NCBI GenBank assembly: GCA_022836615.1
Contig: MU405264.1
Location: 1 to 64,000 of the forward strand
Direction of reading: 5' to 3'
DNA: 64,000 bases
Source: Annulohypoxylon bovei var. microspora
Taxonomy: Eukaryota > Ascomycota > Sordariomycetes > Xylariales > Hypoxylaceae
Made by a program: the position numbers and the translations under genes. Shown here in pieces: positions 42,832 through 55,560 of the stretch. Each line of letters begins with the position of its first letter. The first letter of the stretch is position 1. The notes under the pieces are model-generated. The model had not been told where the DNA came from, ran no database searches, and saw only the letters and a list, made by a program, of their open reading frames with translations.

Positions 42832-44850
42832 ATGAATGTCTAGGTAGTTAAAGGGGTACCCTTTGGTTGTCTAGATCGATGCTGTAGAGTCATCAAGTGC
42901 GTCGACCTAGTACAGATGATATTTGCATGACTTAGTGATGGTTGGCTTTCTACCAAGTCGGTTACCAGCCAAGAGAATTTCCGTGCCATCTCACAGATGG
43001 AAATAGGTAATATGGAACCTCCATCCTACTATTCTACCAGTCATAATATCTCCGTTGGATCAAAGGTTTCGTTAGGTTCTTAGCGTAGAAAAATATCTAA
43101 CTGAAGCTAACGATAAATAGCATCTTCAAGTCGATCAGAGTTGAGGATGAGTTATGGAAGCCAAAGAGATCTAAGCGTCTTTATTTTAAACATACCTAGA
43201 TTATTTACAGCACCCGTAAAAAGAAGCCGTGGTCATAATGTATACCACGTATGAAAACTGGACTTGAAGGTTCAAGACCGAAAACGGAGGAAGCAATGTT
43301 ACCCCAAGATTCCTTCTGTTTGAATTGATCAGCTCCGTAACCTCGAAGGAACAAAACTATAATTAAAGTATTACACTGCCGCCCGAGATTTCCTGTTAAA
43401 TCCGAGGCTAGGTCACGTAGGCTTTGATGTTCTTAATATCTTCGAGAGCAGAGGGCGTAACGAACCCATAATCAAAGAGGATGGATCCATTGCAGCGAAA
43501 GTGCCCTGTTCGAGGTAAGCATGCAGACCACTAGACCAAACACGGCGGGAGATTCAATAAATAATTAGAAAGTAATGATTAAAAATAGGTAAACAAAATA
43601 GATCTGGAGTTACTCTGCTTCTTGCTTCACGTACGTCTTGAGACTATGTTGAATATGGGCCTAAGCCTCGCAAATTGCGTTAGTAGGGCCAGACCTTTGT
43701 ATTCCATGTTAGATCAACAATATATGGGTTTATACTTTCATGTAATACTGATCTTGACTAACTTATAGTTACACACTCCTTCGATGATAGTAGTGTGTGT
43801 TCCTATTGAATGACGAGGGTGATGTTTTAACTTGAGCTTTGTTGAAACTTGAAACGGAGATACTCCGAGATCGAGTACCTCAGTACCCATATATTTATTT
43901 ATCTAACCTATCCTAGTTTAGTGCCATTGTGAAAAACGTCATGTTCGACATATAGAAGTACATAAGTACTGATGTACTTCGTACCTGCTTTTACAATGAT
44001 TGAATTTCCGTTTGTTCGTAAAGTGGGGCAACCTAGTGTGCTATGAAGGAAAGGTTCAAGTGCAGAACGTAACTAAAATACAAAATTTCGCTGATCCATC
44101 CCCGCAAAATTCTTTTTCCAACTCCCTCTTCCACGCCGCCACACCTGATTTGATCATCTTCAACAAGAAACTTTTTCCCGCCTCCGAGAATTGGGATTTG
44201 GATTGCGGATGCGTGCGAAGCTTGGAAAAATCTAGCACCGACCAAAAAATAGCTTGCTGGGTTAAAAAATAAGAGAGCACATCGGCTATTCAAGTTCTTC
44301 CTCCTCCGTTTTCTGGGCAAATCCGGAACTCGTTCATCTATTTTCCATCCCCATATTATTGAGAAACTCGTCGCAGGTATGTCTGATTTCTATTTTGTAC
44401 AAACATTTTTCTCTTCCACGACTTTTCGTCGCATTCACTAGTAGAAATGGAGCTACCACTACTTGTCGCGCCCTTGTTGGCGTTGCCATATGCCAATGGC
44501 CAATGGCTTTATATAGGCTTGAATGGTACTTGATTGAACTATGAAGCACAATTTCTCTTCATTGTCGTCTTGATCGTCATTATTGTCGCCGTGTGATTCT
44601 AATGTTTTTTTTCTCTAGTCGCAGGTGACGAGACAATACAGCTTGTCCTACTGCACAAGTCGCAAGTGCATCGACACAACACGTTCGATGAGAAGTGGCA
44701 AAAAAACAACAATTTTGTTAAATTCGCGTTAATTCGCGCGTCAAGCCACGCGCAATTAATATTTCATTGTGCGAAACGGCCTATCGAGTTCCCACATTGT
44801 CGCCTATTCCGTAGCGCCTAACGCATCTAACAGAACAGCCACTATTCATC
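42832..44850. other. Long upstream region of the Zn2Cys6 gene
   Basis: About 2 kb with no supported gene. 43495-43550 on the minus strand has an A-box-like TGGTCTAGTGGT but no B box or tRNA fold. 44000-44320 holds two overlapping short frames on opposite strands with no coding character. TTTTTTCTCTAGTCGCAG near 44608-44626 could be the 3' end of a leader intron. Confidence 0.4.
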
Positions 44851-47490
44851 ATGCCTGATCTAGATCCCATGCTCGACAATCCTAAGACTGAACCCGGGGT
44901 GCGGAATGATGTTGTTGTTGACACGCAACAGCAGTACCCTATGCCCACTACTGATGGTCAAGATGGCGCGATAGCATCTAATTCACATTTAGACCAACCA
45001 CATGGACTACCCGAAGATCCTGATGCCTCCGCGCCTCTCCACCAAGATATCCGACCTTCCATCACAAGTGCCGAAGAGCTGCGACTCGCTGCTCAGCTGA
45101 GCCAGGAAATGAGCCAAGGCATGCCTACCGTACATATAGAATCCCACGAGGAATCCAACCTCAGAAACGCGTTGATGCAGTCCGCAGCGCACGAATCTCA
45201 GCTACAACATCACGAATCTCAGCTACAACATCACGACGGTCCGCTACAACAAGATCAAATACCGGAACATAACAATCATATACATGAACAACACAATGAG
45301 CAGTTGCCACACGATCCGTCTATGAGCGCACATGACCCGTCTGTTGTCCATCATGAGCAGTCCCTACCGCACGATCAACAGCCACAACATCACTACTTAC
45401 CTACTAGTCATCACCAACAGGAACACCAGCAAATGCACCTGGCACCGCAACAACCGCATATGCAGCACCAACATCCTCCCCACTTACAACCTCAGGGCAC
45501 AATGGAGCAGCTGGCTCAACACTATGCCGCACAAGCTTCGTCTATGCCAGATATCCCCCCAAGGAAGAGGTCTAAGGTGTCGCGTGCTTGCGATGAGTGC
45601 CGGAGGAAGAAGGTGAAGTGTGATGCTGCTCTGGAAAGCGGCGAAGAACCCTGTTCAAACTGCCGACGCTCTGCAATTCGTTGTATGTTTAGCAGAATCC
45701 CTCAGAAGCGTGGGCCTAGTAAGGGATATATCAAGGAGCTTGCTGATAGAATAAATCACATCGAGGGGAAGTTGGCAAGCGATGGGGGTAACGTGGATAG
45801 GAGTAACATGGATACTCTGACTGAGCTCCTGAATGGTGCTAGGAGAGACTCGATGGATCTTTTCAGTCCAACCGCGCAGGCAGAGGAGAGTAGTCGTAAG
45901 AGGCCATATTCTAGTATATCTGGCGGCGAGTTTGCTACACCTACCAGTTCGCGACAGGCTACCTGGAGTTCTGAACCACGACCGATTCAACCTTACCAGA
46001 CTCCGTCGGGAAGTTTCAAAACGCCATACTCTGCCAATGGATTAGCACCTCAGCCGTTGTCTAAGCCTGATTCAGCCGTGGCATCACGTCCAGCTACCGC
46101 TGTAGATGGCCTACCGCTCGACCTTAACCACAATGGCCCGACCCGCGAGCTAGACGAGGCTGCTTTCAGCGCTTACCTCAATGTCGTCCATCCTTGTTTC
46201 CCTCTGCTCGCAGCAAGCAAGGCAAGGGCCGAAGGGCAGCTGGCTCAATGCCCAACTATCCTCCGCGACGCGTTTGTTGAGGCCCTGTATCTTAGTATGC
46301 AATCATTCGTATCGGTTCCTGGCCTCTATACTACAGCCGATATTGGTTCTGTTACGCGGATGATTGCGGAATGGGAATCCGACCCGACTCCACGTACAGC
46401 GGTCATGAATCTTGTGCATCTCCAAACACTAATCCTAACGGCCCTGATGACTGACAATTACGACATACCATCACTGAAGGGTGAACATGGAGGCCCGTCT
46501 AAAGCGTCTATACTTGGACGGGCTGTGGGTCTTGCTTATACAATGAGGCTTCATGTTTCAGGCCTAGAGACAACTCTCGATGGCCAGTTGGAATCGGATT
46601 CAAGCGAGAATATCGCAATTCGAGCTTGGTGGACGCTGATCATGTTAGATCGGTGGAACGCCATCTCAACCGCAAGTCCTCTATTCATTCCGAATGACAG
46701 CGTAGTTATTCTACCTAATCTAAACTCGGTACTGGGTGAGAATGTGTACCATCTAGCGCGTAAGTGACTAAGTCATCATATATAACGTGTTGGAAACCGC
46801 TAACTGTGAATAGGACTGTCGAATATTCTCGGCCACTTCGCGCCGGTCTCCTTGGCTCCTCCTATGGTTCTCTCACCCGACTCCGGGGCCGCGCCAATAT
46901 TGAGTTCCTTTTTCAACCTTTCTATGGAGCTTTTCCGAGAGATTCTTCCTCAGAGCGTCTCTCCAACATCTCATCCGATATTACATATGGTCTACTGGCA
47001 TTGCAGATTACTTGCGTACCTATTTCAGACCAATGCAAAGTCTAGTGATATCCTGTGGCCATGCAAGGAGGCCGTGGCTCTGTTACTTACAAACACGCAA
47101 CTACTGAGCCCATTGAACCATCACTTTTTCTGCCTCACAACGCTATCACTAATCGAGCTCACTAGAGTCGAAAATATGCGTGACGAGGCTACGAGCCTTT
47201 TAAAGCAGCTCCTCGATGCTAATCTCGCTCCCTCGACGTGGGATGGAAATATTCGGAATCGCATTTCAGACCATCTTCGCCCTTCTACCGCTCAGGCCGC
47301 AGCGAATCAGAGCCTGCAGCACCTCGCCGATTTGGCTACAGCGACAGAAATGGACACCACCAAAATAGAGAGGAATCCGGAGCCCACGTCACTCAGAACG
47401 AGTGATAATTACAGCGATGTTGGGTTTGACCCTCGCACGTTGACCCGAAACGGTTACTTGAATGTCCTGGCTGGTATTCACATGCGATAG
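44851..47490 (+). CDS. rgt1: Zn2Cys6 transcription factor, Rgt1-like
   Basis: Two exons, 44851-46759 and 46814-47490, joined as HLARLSNIL across a 54-nt intron, give 861 residues. An N-terminal His/Gln-rich region (about 113-215, including a doubled ESQLQHH) precedes the binuclear zinc cluster. The cluster has Cys247, Cys250, Cys257, Cys268, Cys271 and Cys278 (RACDECRRKKVKCDA and EPCSNCRRSAIRC), followed by the linker PQKRGPSKGYIKELADRI. That KRGPSKGY linker is the mark of the Rgt1 group, the glucose-responsive repressor of hexose-transporter genes in yeast, with relatives in filamentous fungi. Residues about 430-600 (AYLNVVHPCFPLL and following) are the fungal transcription-factor middle domain. 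It should be a nuclear regulator of sugar uptake. Family is secure; one-to-one orthology with Rgt1 is inferred. Confidence 0.88.
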
Positions 47491-50400
47491 GATAGCATGA
47501 TGCTTGACCAGCACAGAAATTCAAGACCATCAAGACAGGCTACACTAGCCTTCTAAAATGCACCAACTTCCCAATCACCCGGTGGGCCCTTGAACAAATC
47601 ATGCGTACTATCGCCATACTCCGTATCATGTGTAATGACGTTGAATGAGCATTGATGTACGATGTTATCAAGGACTAATCGACCAAGAGTATATACCGAT
47701 TACGAAATTTCCTAATTTGCCTTTGGTCCCAATTCCCTAATATGACCAGCAAATTTGCTGTTAATATTTCAGCAGTGTTGGTACTGCAAAGATCCAGGCA
47801 CCGAAACGGGCTGCCTTTATGCTTTAGTCATCAGGCCCCTTCCATGTGACCAACGACTTAGCATGTGTTATGAATGAATTGCCTATGGTCTGTTCGCCAT
47901 GGATGCGCCAACTACCTAGGTAGTTATGGTAGGAAGCACCAAACCGTACGCCCTTACGGCTCTTGGTCTATTGTTGGAAACCGGGCGGGTTGAGATAACG
48001 CCTTTAGGAAAAGTGTGTTACGCTCGACAGCACAAGCTTTCTAGTAGCCGCATGTGCTACGCAAAGGACGTGATCGATGCGATCATGGAGATTCGCAAAG
48101 TTTCTATAGGGCTAGCTGGCACATAAAACTGCCTCTAGCTTAGTGTGCTGCAAAATACCTAATAAAATCCCGCCTCACAACATACTACAGTGTTTTGTCA
48201 CTTATCTCTTTGGATTAGATTTGAATGTGATCGTAGAATTAGAGCAATGTGGTCTTGGTGATCACTAGGTACATACTTAGTCAACCTAGGGCACATCAGA
48301 AATACGAATTTAAGCTTAAAATCCATACGCACTCAATGCACAACTGGGAAATAAGCACCTGCATATAACGAAATGTACTTGCATATTCGACGCGCCAATC
48401 ATGTTCTACTAAATGCCCAAAAGGGCAAGTGGCCGTATGTCAAGCCTGCAATCCTCATGTAGAACCTGGATCTCCAACCCGGGATCTGAATGTGTACAGC
48501 AGAAATGTATATGGTACATATTAGAGATAGATGCTAACGTAGAAAGATGTGTTGAGAGTTGTTTCGTTAATCGTATACTACATACATATGTGGCCGTAGA
48601 GTTCGTCTCGTGAATAGTTCGAGCTGACTTCCGAGCAAGCCGAGGTTTGAGTGCTTACCTAGGTACCTTACGACCAACTCACCCGACCAGGGAGCCTTAT
48701 ACAAATCAAGGTATCCTCAAATTAGCAGGTACTGCAAGTATATACATTAAGATGCAACCTTGAGAGGAGAAACCGTTTTGCTCGGTGCCGCGATGTGCAG
48801 TATTCGGAAGCCCCCAAATGAAAGTCCGTGGCCGGACAAATTCCATTTCCAAAACGGCTCTCTTTAAGACGATGGTATTTCTAAGCTATCGGGGTACCTG
48901 AACTCCAGGAAGCGCGTTCAGTAAGCTTACTTTGAGCATACGTATAATTAATTAGGTATACATGCCTAGGTACTAAGTAACTCCATGTACAGGTGCTCAA
49001 CTTGTTTGCTAGCCAACATGTATGGTCTCGGGAATATACTCTCAACATGATGAGCTTCCTTGTATGTTGGGAATGAGGGTAAAGAGACAACGTCGTAATG
49101 CCCAATGAACATTCAAAAGGTGCCCAGCCATGCCGACAAAGTGCGCGACGGGATTGGCATGCGTATCATACTGTGTTGTCGTAGAACACTCGGATCCAAA
49201 GGTACGGAAACTTGAATGTAGACAAACTACTACATGGCGATGGTCTAACTTTTAGGTAATTAGTAACACAGGTGGAGTGTTTCGTTCTTAGTGCCTCGCC
49301 TCCATCATCGCCTTGCGTGAAGAAGCCCCGCGGAGGTTTCATAGTGGAAAATACGTCCGGTCTAGTAGGAGGTAGTAGTCCCATAACATGCAATATGGAA
49401 TCATCGAAAATCAGATCAGATACGAAAACAAATGCGCAGCCAAGCCATGTACGGACACCTAATATATGATATAAGGGTTACTCTTGGTGATACCCCCTTA
49501 CTGTACCTGATAGGAAAATTATCGTAGGACAAAGCAATAGAGCAATTAATCCCCATTTGCCTAAAAGTGGTTTCAGAGTCTGCCGATCTCGTCTCCATCG
49601 GCAGCGCCTCTTGAGAGAATTTGAGGGCGAATCAAGGCCAAGCCGCCTCCTCCCATCATTCGACTTCGAAAACTATCAAATCAGGATGGTACCATCATGT
49701 CGTCACTGGTGAGACTTTTTTCTTATTTTCCCTCTTCCCTCTTCCCTTTTTCCTTTTCTTTTTCTAGTCAGTTAAGAGTGATTTGATTAAGGTAGTAGGT
49801 AGTAAGGTATTTAATTCTTGCTTGCTCTATTCTTCGCCCCATACATAAATACCAGCTTCCCCCTCCCCTCTTTCGGCGGTATTTTTATTTATTTTAAATC
49901 TCTTGGTTCGTTCTTGGAAGCCGTCATGTTCCCACCGTCGCACCCTTATCATACATAGGTGTCTCCTCACCGACTCGGGGATATTATAGAAGGGATAAGA
50001 ATGTTGGCAAAGGGCCCCCAATCCTTCCTTTCAGGTTTCTAGACCTGCCATTTGCAACAGCCGACTCAGCGCCGGACCTGTTCTCGTAATGGATACCCTG
50101 CGGAAGCAGATTGATTTCTCGAGGGACCTTAATTCTTTTAATAGAATGAGATGGAGAAAGAGAGTAGGGAAAAAGGAAAGAAAAATATGACCGTTGGCAA
50201 TTCGGCGCGACCCGCTCTCTCGCGACATCGGCTGCAGGAACGAAAAATTTCCTAAATTTCTTGAGGGCCACGAGACGCGCCAGTGTGGACCAGCTCATCT
50301 CTTAACTTGCCTTAACTTACTGCGAACTGCACGTACATACGTGCGTAGTATGTACGTCGCAGAGTGGGATGCGCCGGGATTTGTCATCCCCGGTCCCCCT

Positions 50401-51674
50401 GACGCGCGCGGGATCCCCCCCAAACCTCTAACCTCTAATACCCTTACCAGCTTTTACTTACGGAGCCTCTTCGCCGCGGCTACCGAGGGGAGTTATGCAT
50501 CCCCTCGGTTGAAGCGCGAAAGCTTGTTGTCAGCTGATCGACGCATGGGATAGAGCGAGCAGCGTTCCGCGCTTGTTGTTAAAAAACATGTAATAGCAAG
50601 GCTGTTATAATAGCATTGAGCTACATCTGCAAAAAGAATAATATACCGAAAGAGGCAAGTATATACCGTACCACAGGCCAAGAAAGAAAAGAGGAAAAGA
50701 AAGAGAAGAAATCGTGAGATTATCCCGCAGCGAGCGACTCCGATTTGTCTTTTCCCCCCTCCCCCTTCTTTTTTTTGCCTTTTCTAACCGATGTACCAAC
50801 GCCTCTTGATAGGCTTTCCCATATCTCTCTCTGTGCGCTTTCTCTACTGTCTAATCTATGTGCAGGAACAAGGTAGTTTTTTGCGTGGGTTTTTGAAACA
50901 GACCGCCTCTCGTCACACCTATCCTCAGCCCGTTGAGGGTCTGGAGGGGATAATTTTTTTCTAGAACTCTGTGGGGGTTGGGAAAAGAAGAAGAGGTGCA
51001 AACATATGCTGTTGGAGGTAATATGTACGACTGGAAAAGACAGGTTTTCATGTGTCTGCGCGAGCCTTCGCTCCCGTACGAGACAGGAAGAAGACAGAGA
51101 AAACAAGAACAAGAGATACGCAAAATCTTCAAATCAAATATTGCCCCCAGAACAAGAAACGCCTGATCCGAAGAACCCGATAGTGTTCATAAACTCTGCC
51201 ACCCAAGAGATCAAATATGCCGGTTTCTTCTCCCACCCCCAGACAAAAAAAAACACACATAACAGGAATAAATTTTTTCGCAAATCCGCGCCATATCCGT
51301 TTGATGAACCATCTTTCTCTGAGACTAGCGATGAAAAAAAAAATAGGGGGGGAAATAACCACTCAAAATCCAGACAAGATGATGAAGAAAACTAAGATTT
51401 TCCCTAAGGGGGTATACGATGGGTTTAACGATGTTGAGATGTATATGTCAGTCATAAGGCGCGTGGTATCATGATCGGAAAGATGACGCAGCGCAGCGCA
51501 AGGTGGGGAAAATGTTCAAGAACGCTGGAAAAGAGAAAATGTTCACACGAAGATGTGTTGTTTTTTTGGCGCGCGCGCGACTCGTCTTGGCCCTCTTTGC
51601 TTCGGTGCTTTTTTTGCTTGCTTGCTTCGCGGGTGTTACTGTTCGTTTGCTTGCTTGCTTTGTTCTGCTCTGCT
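47491..51674. other. 4.2-kb region between convergent regulator genes
   Basis: No supported gene, which is long for two 3' ends facing each other. ACCTAGGT lies at 47914-47921 and 48657-48664. A polypyrimidine tract at 49726-49768 (CCCTCTTCCCTC, CTTTTTCTAG) looks like a fungal leader or 3' splice region. 50000-51470 contains overlapping short frames on both strands, rich in Lys/Arg/Ser, with no domain. The part near 51475-51674 is probably 3' UTR of the copper-fist gene. Confidence 0.45.
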
Positions 51675-53554
51675 CTATGCGCTGTCCCACAGCCCCGAGG
51701 CCACCGGGTCCGGCGAGTGCGTGATGCCGTCGGTGAAATTGTTTATGCCCCAGTAGGAGTCGTCGTCGACCAGGGGGAAGACGGAGCTGCCCTCGTCGAA
51801 GGACGACTGCGTCGACAGCAGCTTGCTGGTCGCCTTGAACTGGTCGAAGTCCAGGTTGCTCAGGTCGGTGCCGGCCGACGTGCCCAGCATGTTGGCCGGC
51901 TGCGACATGCCGCCCAGGTAGCCGCCGCGGAAGCCGTCGAACCGCGACTCGCTGAAGGCGGAGGCGAAGTCCTCGGTCTCGGACACGTCGCCCGAGTTCG
52001 ACGTCAGCGTCGGCTCGGTCGACCCGCCGAAGTCTAGCCCGCCTAGGTACGAGTGCGCCTGGTCGAAGCTCGACGGCGTCGTCATCGACTCGCCCTTTAG
52101 CTCCAGCCCGTCGTACTGCGCCCAGTCCACCGAGGCCGCGCTCAGCCCCGCGCTGAACATGGGCGGCTCGTAGTCCGCGCTGACCCCGCTGAACAGGTCG
52201 AACGTCGTCGTCGACGACGTCGACGCCGCCGACCCCGAGTACTCCTGGTACCGTATCCCCGACAGGTCCAGCGGCGGCAGCTGCCCGTTCAGGTGCGCGA
52301 ACGACGAGCTGCCGTCGATCGACGGCGAGGCCTGCGCCGACTTGGCCATGCGCGGCTCGCCGCGGTCGGGCGACGAGGAACCTGTGGCGCGCGACTTCGC
52401 GCCGAGGCTGCTGGCGCTGCCGGTGCGGTGCATGGAGGAGGAGGAGGCGCGGCCGAGCGGGGCGTAGGGGCCGCTCTTCTGGGAGGCCTTGGCGTGGCGC
52501 TGGGCGGGCCGGTGGTGGCCGTTCTCGTCGAAGGACAGGATGGGCTCGGAATGCGCGGTGTTGGTGCGCCGCCGGCGGGGCGCGGGCTTGGGCTTCGCGG
52601 CGGCGAGCTGCGGCTCGGCGGCGGAGGCGGAGGCGTCGTCGGACAGGTCGGACTCGGGCACGGTGTCGAGCGAGGGCTCCTTCTTGTGCGAGCAGGTGCA
52701 GCGCCCGCCGTGGTTGCAACAGCAGCTGTCTGGAACGGGGGGCACAAAGTAAGATTTCAGGTCAGAACACTTTTAGGCGGGTTTTCTCTCTCTCTCTCAT
52801 ATGTGTACAGATAGATAGACAAGACAAATGGTTGTATAATAAATGATATAGAATCTTTGCGCTCCTTTTTTTTTGTTTTGTTTTCTATATTTTGAAATAT
52901 TGAATAGGGGGGAAGTTGGCCGCTCACCCTTGTGACCCTCAACCGTCTGCTTCAGGTGTGCGCATTTGTGCGTCTTCTCGCCGCAGTCGCATTTGACGTG
53001 GGAGGCCCGCGACTTGCGCATGGCGCGGCAGTGCTGGCATTGCGACACGGGCCGGCCTTTCTTGTTGATGTGCTGGAGCGGTCGGTCTGGAGACAGGTTT
53101 GCGCCAAGATGTGTAAGTCAATTTTGCTCTTCTAGGTTGGGACGAATTGGTAGATATGATAGGTAAATAGGCTTTAATGCTGCTTTTGGAGTACACGGGA
53201 AAAGATCTCCAAAGCTGCGTCTCCAAGCTGAATCAACCTGAACGCTCAGCTGCGTTGCCTCTCTCTCTTTTCTGGTTGCTCGATCTTTTTTCCCCCCCTT
53301 CCCCCCTGAAGGCTAACGAGCGCACCTTATTACTACCACCGCGGGGCAGCCGGGACGAGCTCTCGGCGGCAAGGGGAGAGAAAAAAAAAAAGCAAAGCAA
53401 TGCCAAAGTGGGAGGATGGAGGGGGAAAACCGTCAATGCGGTAATGGGTCGCAAAACTTCAAAATCGGAAAAACTCACCTGTATGTTGACAATTGCTAAC
53501 CCGATGCCCCCTCACACAAGCTTCGCAGGCGTACTTCTCGCCGTCGATTAACAT
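51675..53554 (-). CDS. Copper-fist transcription factor (GRISEA/Ace1/Cuf1 type)
   Basis: Three exons, 53554-53479, 53086-52928 and 52729-51675, give 429 residues. The N-terminus is a complete copper fist: MLIDGEKYACEACVRGHR with zinc ligands Cys10, Cys13, Cys22 and His24, then the minor-groove KKGRP motif, followed by SQCQHCR, VKCDCGEKTHKC and, after the second intron, SCCCNHGGRCTCS, the cysteines expected to hold a copper(I) cluster. The rest is Ser/Ala/Pro/Asp-rich and likely an activation region, with a GLWDSA end. The family senses copper through the cluster and regulates copper uptake or detoxification genes; GRISEA of Podospora and Mac1/Ace1 of yeast are known members. Whether this one activates uptake or detoxification cannot be told. 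Exon 3 is extremely G/C-rich, so long frames on both strands there (for example 51469-52719 minus, another phase) are shadows. Confidence 0.9.
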
Positions 53555-55560
53555 GGTGCGCGGTATGCGATCAAGGATTTCCGGAGGAGGGAGGAAGAGG
53601 AGAGAGAGGTAGGTCGGGGATTGCGCGGTACGCGGGAGACGATGGACATTCAATAAACCAGTTTCGAAGGGTCGCGGGTTTCAAAGGAGCGGCTGGTGCG
53701 CTCGGGTTCTGGTGGTGGTGGTGGTGGTGGTGCAATGACAGCGACGGTTGACGGGTCCAAGGTTAGATTCGAGGCTGCTGCGCTGGAACGTGGGCGTCAA
53801 GGGCCCAAGGTCAAGGGGGTAGGCAAACAAAGGCCCGAGTAACGAATTGGCAGCTAATAAGCTTAGTAGGTTGCGTTGCAGCGGACCGGGGAGGAAGAAA
53901 GAGTGCGCTGCGACGGGGGAACTGGAACTGCTGGTTAAGGTACGTAACCAAATCCTTATGCACGCATCTCCAAGGGTTAGGTCAGTCAGTCTGCGAAGTA
54001 GTGTCGTATGTAATGTAAGTATGTAAGTAAGTATGTATGTTATGTATGTAAGTAAGAGAGTGAGAAGTGTGTGAGAGTTGGAAAGTAGGCCAGCCGGAAC
54101 GAGTAAGAGTAGTAAGTAGTAAGGTAGCTTAGGTGATGGGTCGTGTGGAAGTGATGTATTATTCCAGGTTTGAACTATGACCGAGGCTAGACCGGAGACC
54201 GCTTTCGCGATAATGGAAATAAAAATAAAATAAAAAAGGCTTTAAGAGAAAGACAAATAGATGAAAGGAGTTCTCTTGTCCAGGAAAAGACAAATAGTGA
54301 TTGTTTGAGTGGAGATCTTTCGGATTTTCGCTTGGAAAATTCCTTTTTTTAGCTCTTGAGGCGATTGTGGTTTGAGAACTCTTGTTATGGCTGGCTGGCT
54401 GGCTGACTGGTCTCTTTTTTTTTCGTCCTTTCTAACCCCGTCGAGGAGCCGCAAAAAAAAGGAAGCGAATTGAGTTTCAATGGTTGCCGTATTATTATTT
54501 TTTTCGATTTGCGCGGTGATCACCCGTCGGCACCAAAACGCATACCAAGGGCTGAAGGGCTTGAACTAGATCGCACAGTGCAGCGCGATACCTCTCGGCG
54601 GTGCTATGCGGCTAATAGAATCTGACCGGGAAAAGGCCCTGCCTTAGATGGAGACTATCGGAGATGGATGACTGAGTTGGGTGTAAGTCGTGTTTCTTAA
54701 CAGAAAACCTCCAGGCGCAAAAGTTACCTACTTGTTAAGTGATAGTTGAGGATACGTAGTTGAACACTGAAGTAGTTGAGTTAAACCGATCCGGTCAGTC
54801 TAAGTTACTATTGCTCTTGCTGTTATTGTGGTTGTTGTGTTATGTTGCCTTGTTGCCGTTTGCTTAAGTTGATCTCAACTTGAGGCTGGCTAGGTTGAAA
54901 AAAGTATATACTGTATACTTTGTGATATGTATGGATGGATATGGGAGTTAGAGTTAAACTCCCGTATGGCGATAAGGGTTTGGTTTAGTTTAGTATGAGA
55001 AGTTGACGAGACTGACGGAAGCATTCGGCACGGGAAGGGGGAACGTGGGAGGTTTAAAGACTTCAACTCAAGGATGGAGTTGGTAAGGTATAGGTGGGTT
55101 GGCTTATCATTACCTGGTGGGATGTGAGAGAGAATGGGAGAGGGAAGGGTCAACAGAGTAGGCCTTTGCGAGCGTTGAAAGTAGAAGCCCAAAGCGAAGG
55201 AAATGTACTTAGTCCTTCTACAGCAAACCTAGCCGGGAATATACTTGTTGATGGATGTCATCACGGGCTAATGGCGCCCCAGGCATGGCTAACAATGACG
55301 GAGCTTGTGGATTGGCTGGGGGGTGACTGAACTACCCGCCTGGTTTGGCCTGAATAGGGTCCTCCAGAATCCAGATGGTGAAGCACGGTAATACTCAAGT
55401 AGGAAAAGGGCGAGAGATAAAAACGGGGGTGGGCACGCAAACGAAACTTCTTGATTACTGCGTAGCGTAGTGTAGTGTAAGTATGCTGGTATGGATGTAT
55501 GTATCTAGTGTGTAAACTGAGCCTATGTATGTACAACATATTCCGCGGCTACGGCTTGCG
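53555..55560. other. Upstream region of the copper-fist gene with simple repeats
   Basis: No supported gene. (GGT)7 lies at 53711-53731. Imperfect GTAA/GTAT tetranucleotide repetition lies at 54010-54056. Pyrimidine/purine tracts follow. The region may be a long promoter and leader of the copper-fist gene. Confidence 0.45.

Noticed and set aside
43495..43550. tRNA gene on the minus strand (A-box-like TGGTCTAGTGGT)
   Set aside because: No B box, no T arm and no cloverleaf; at best a decayed tRNA fragment.
51469..52719. Long minus-strand frame over the copper-fist exon
   Set aside because: Arg/Ala/Pro-rich shadow in another phase of a G/C-rich exon; the copper-fist frame explains the region.
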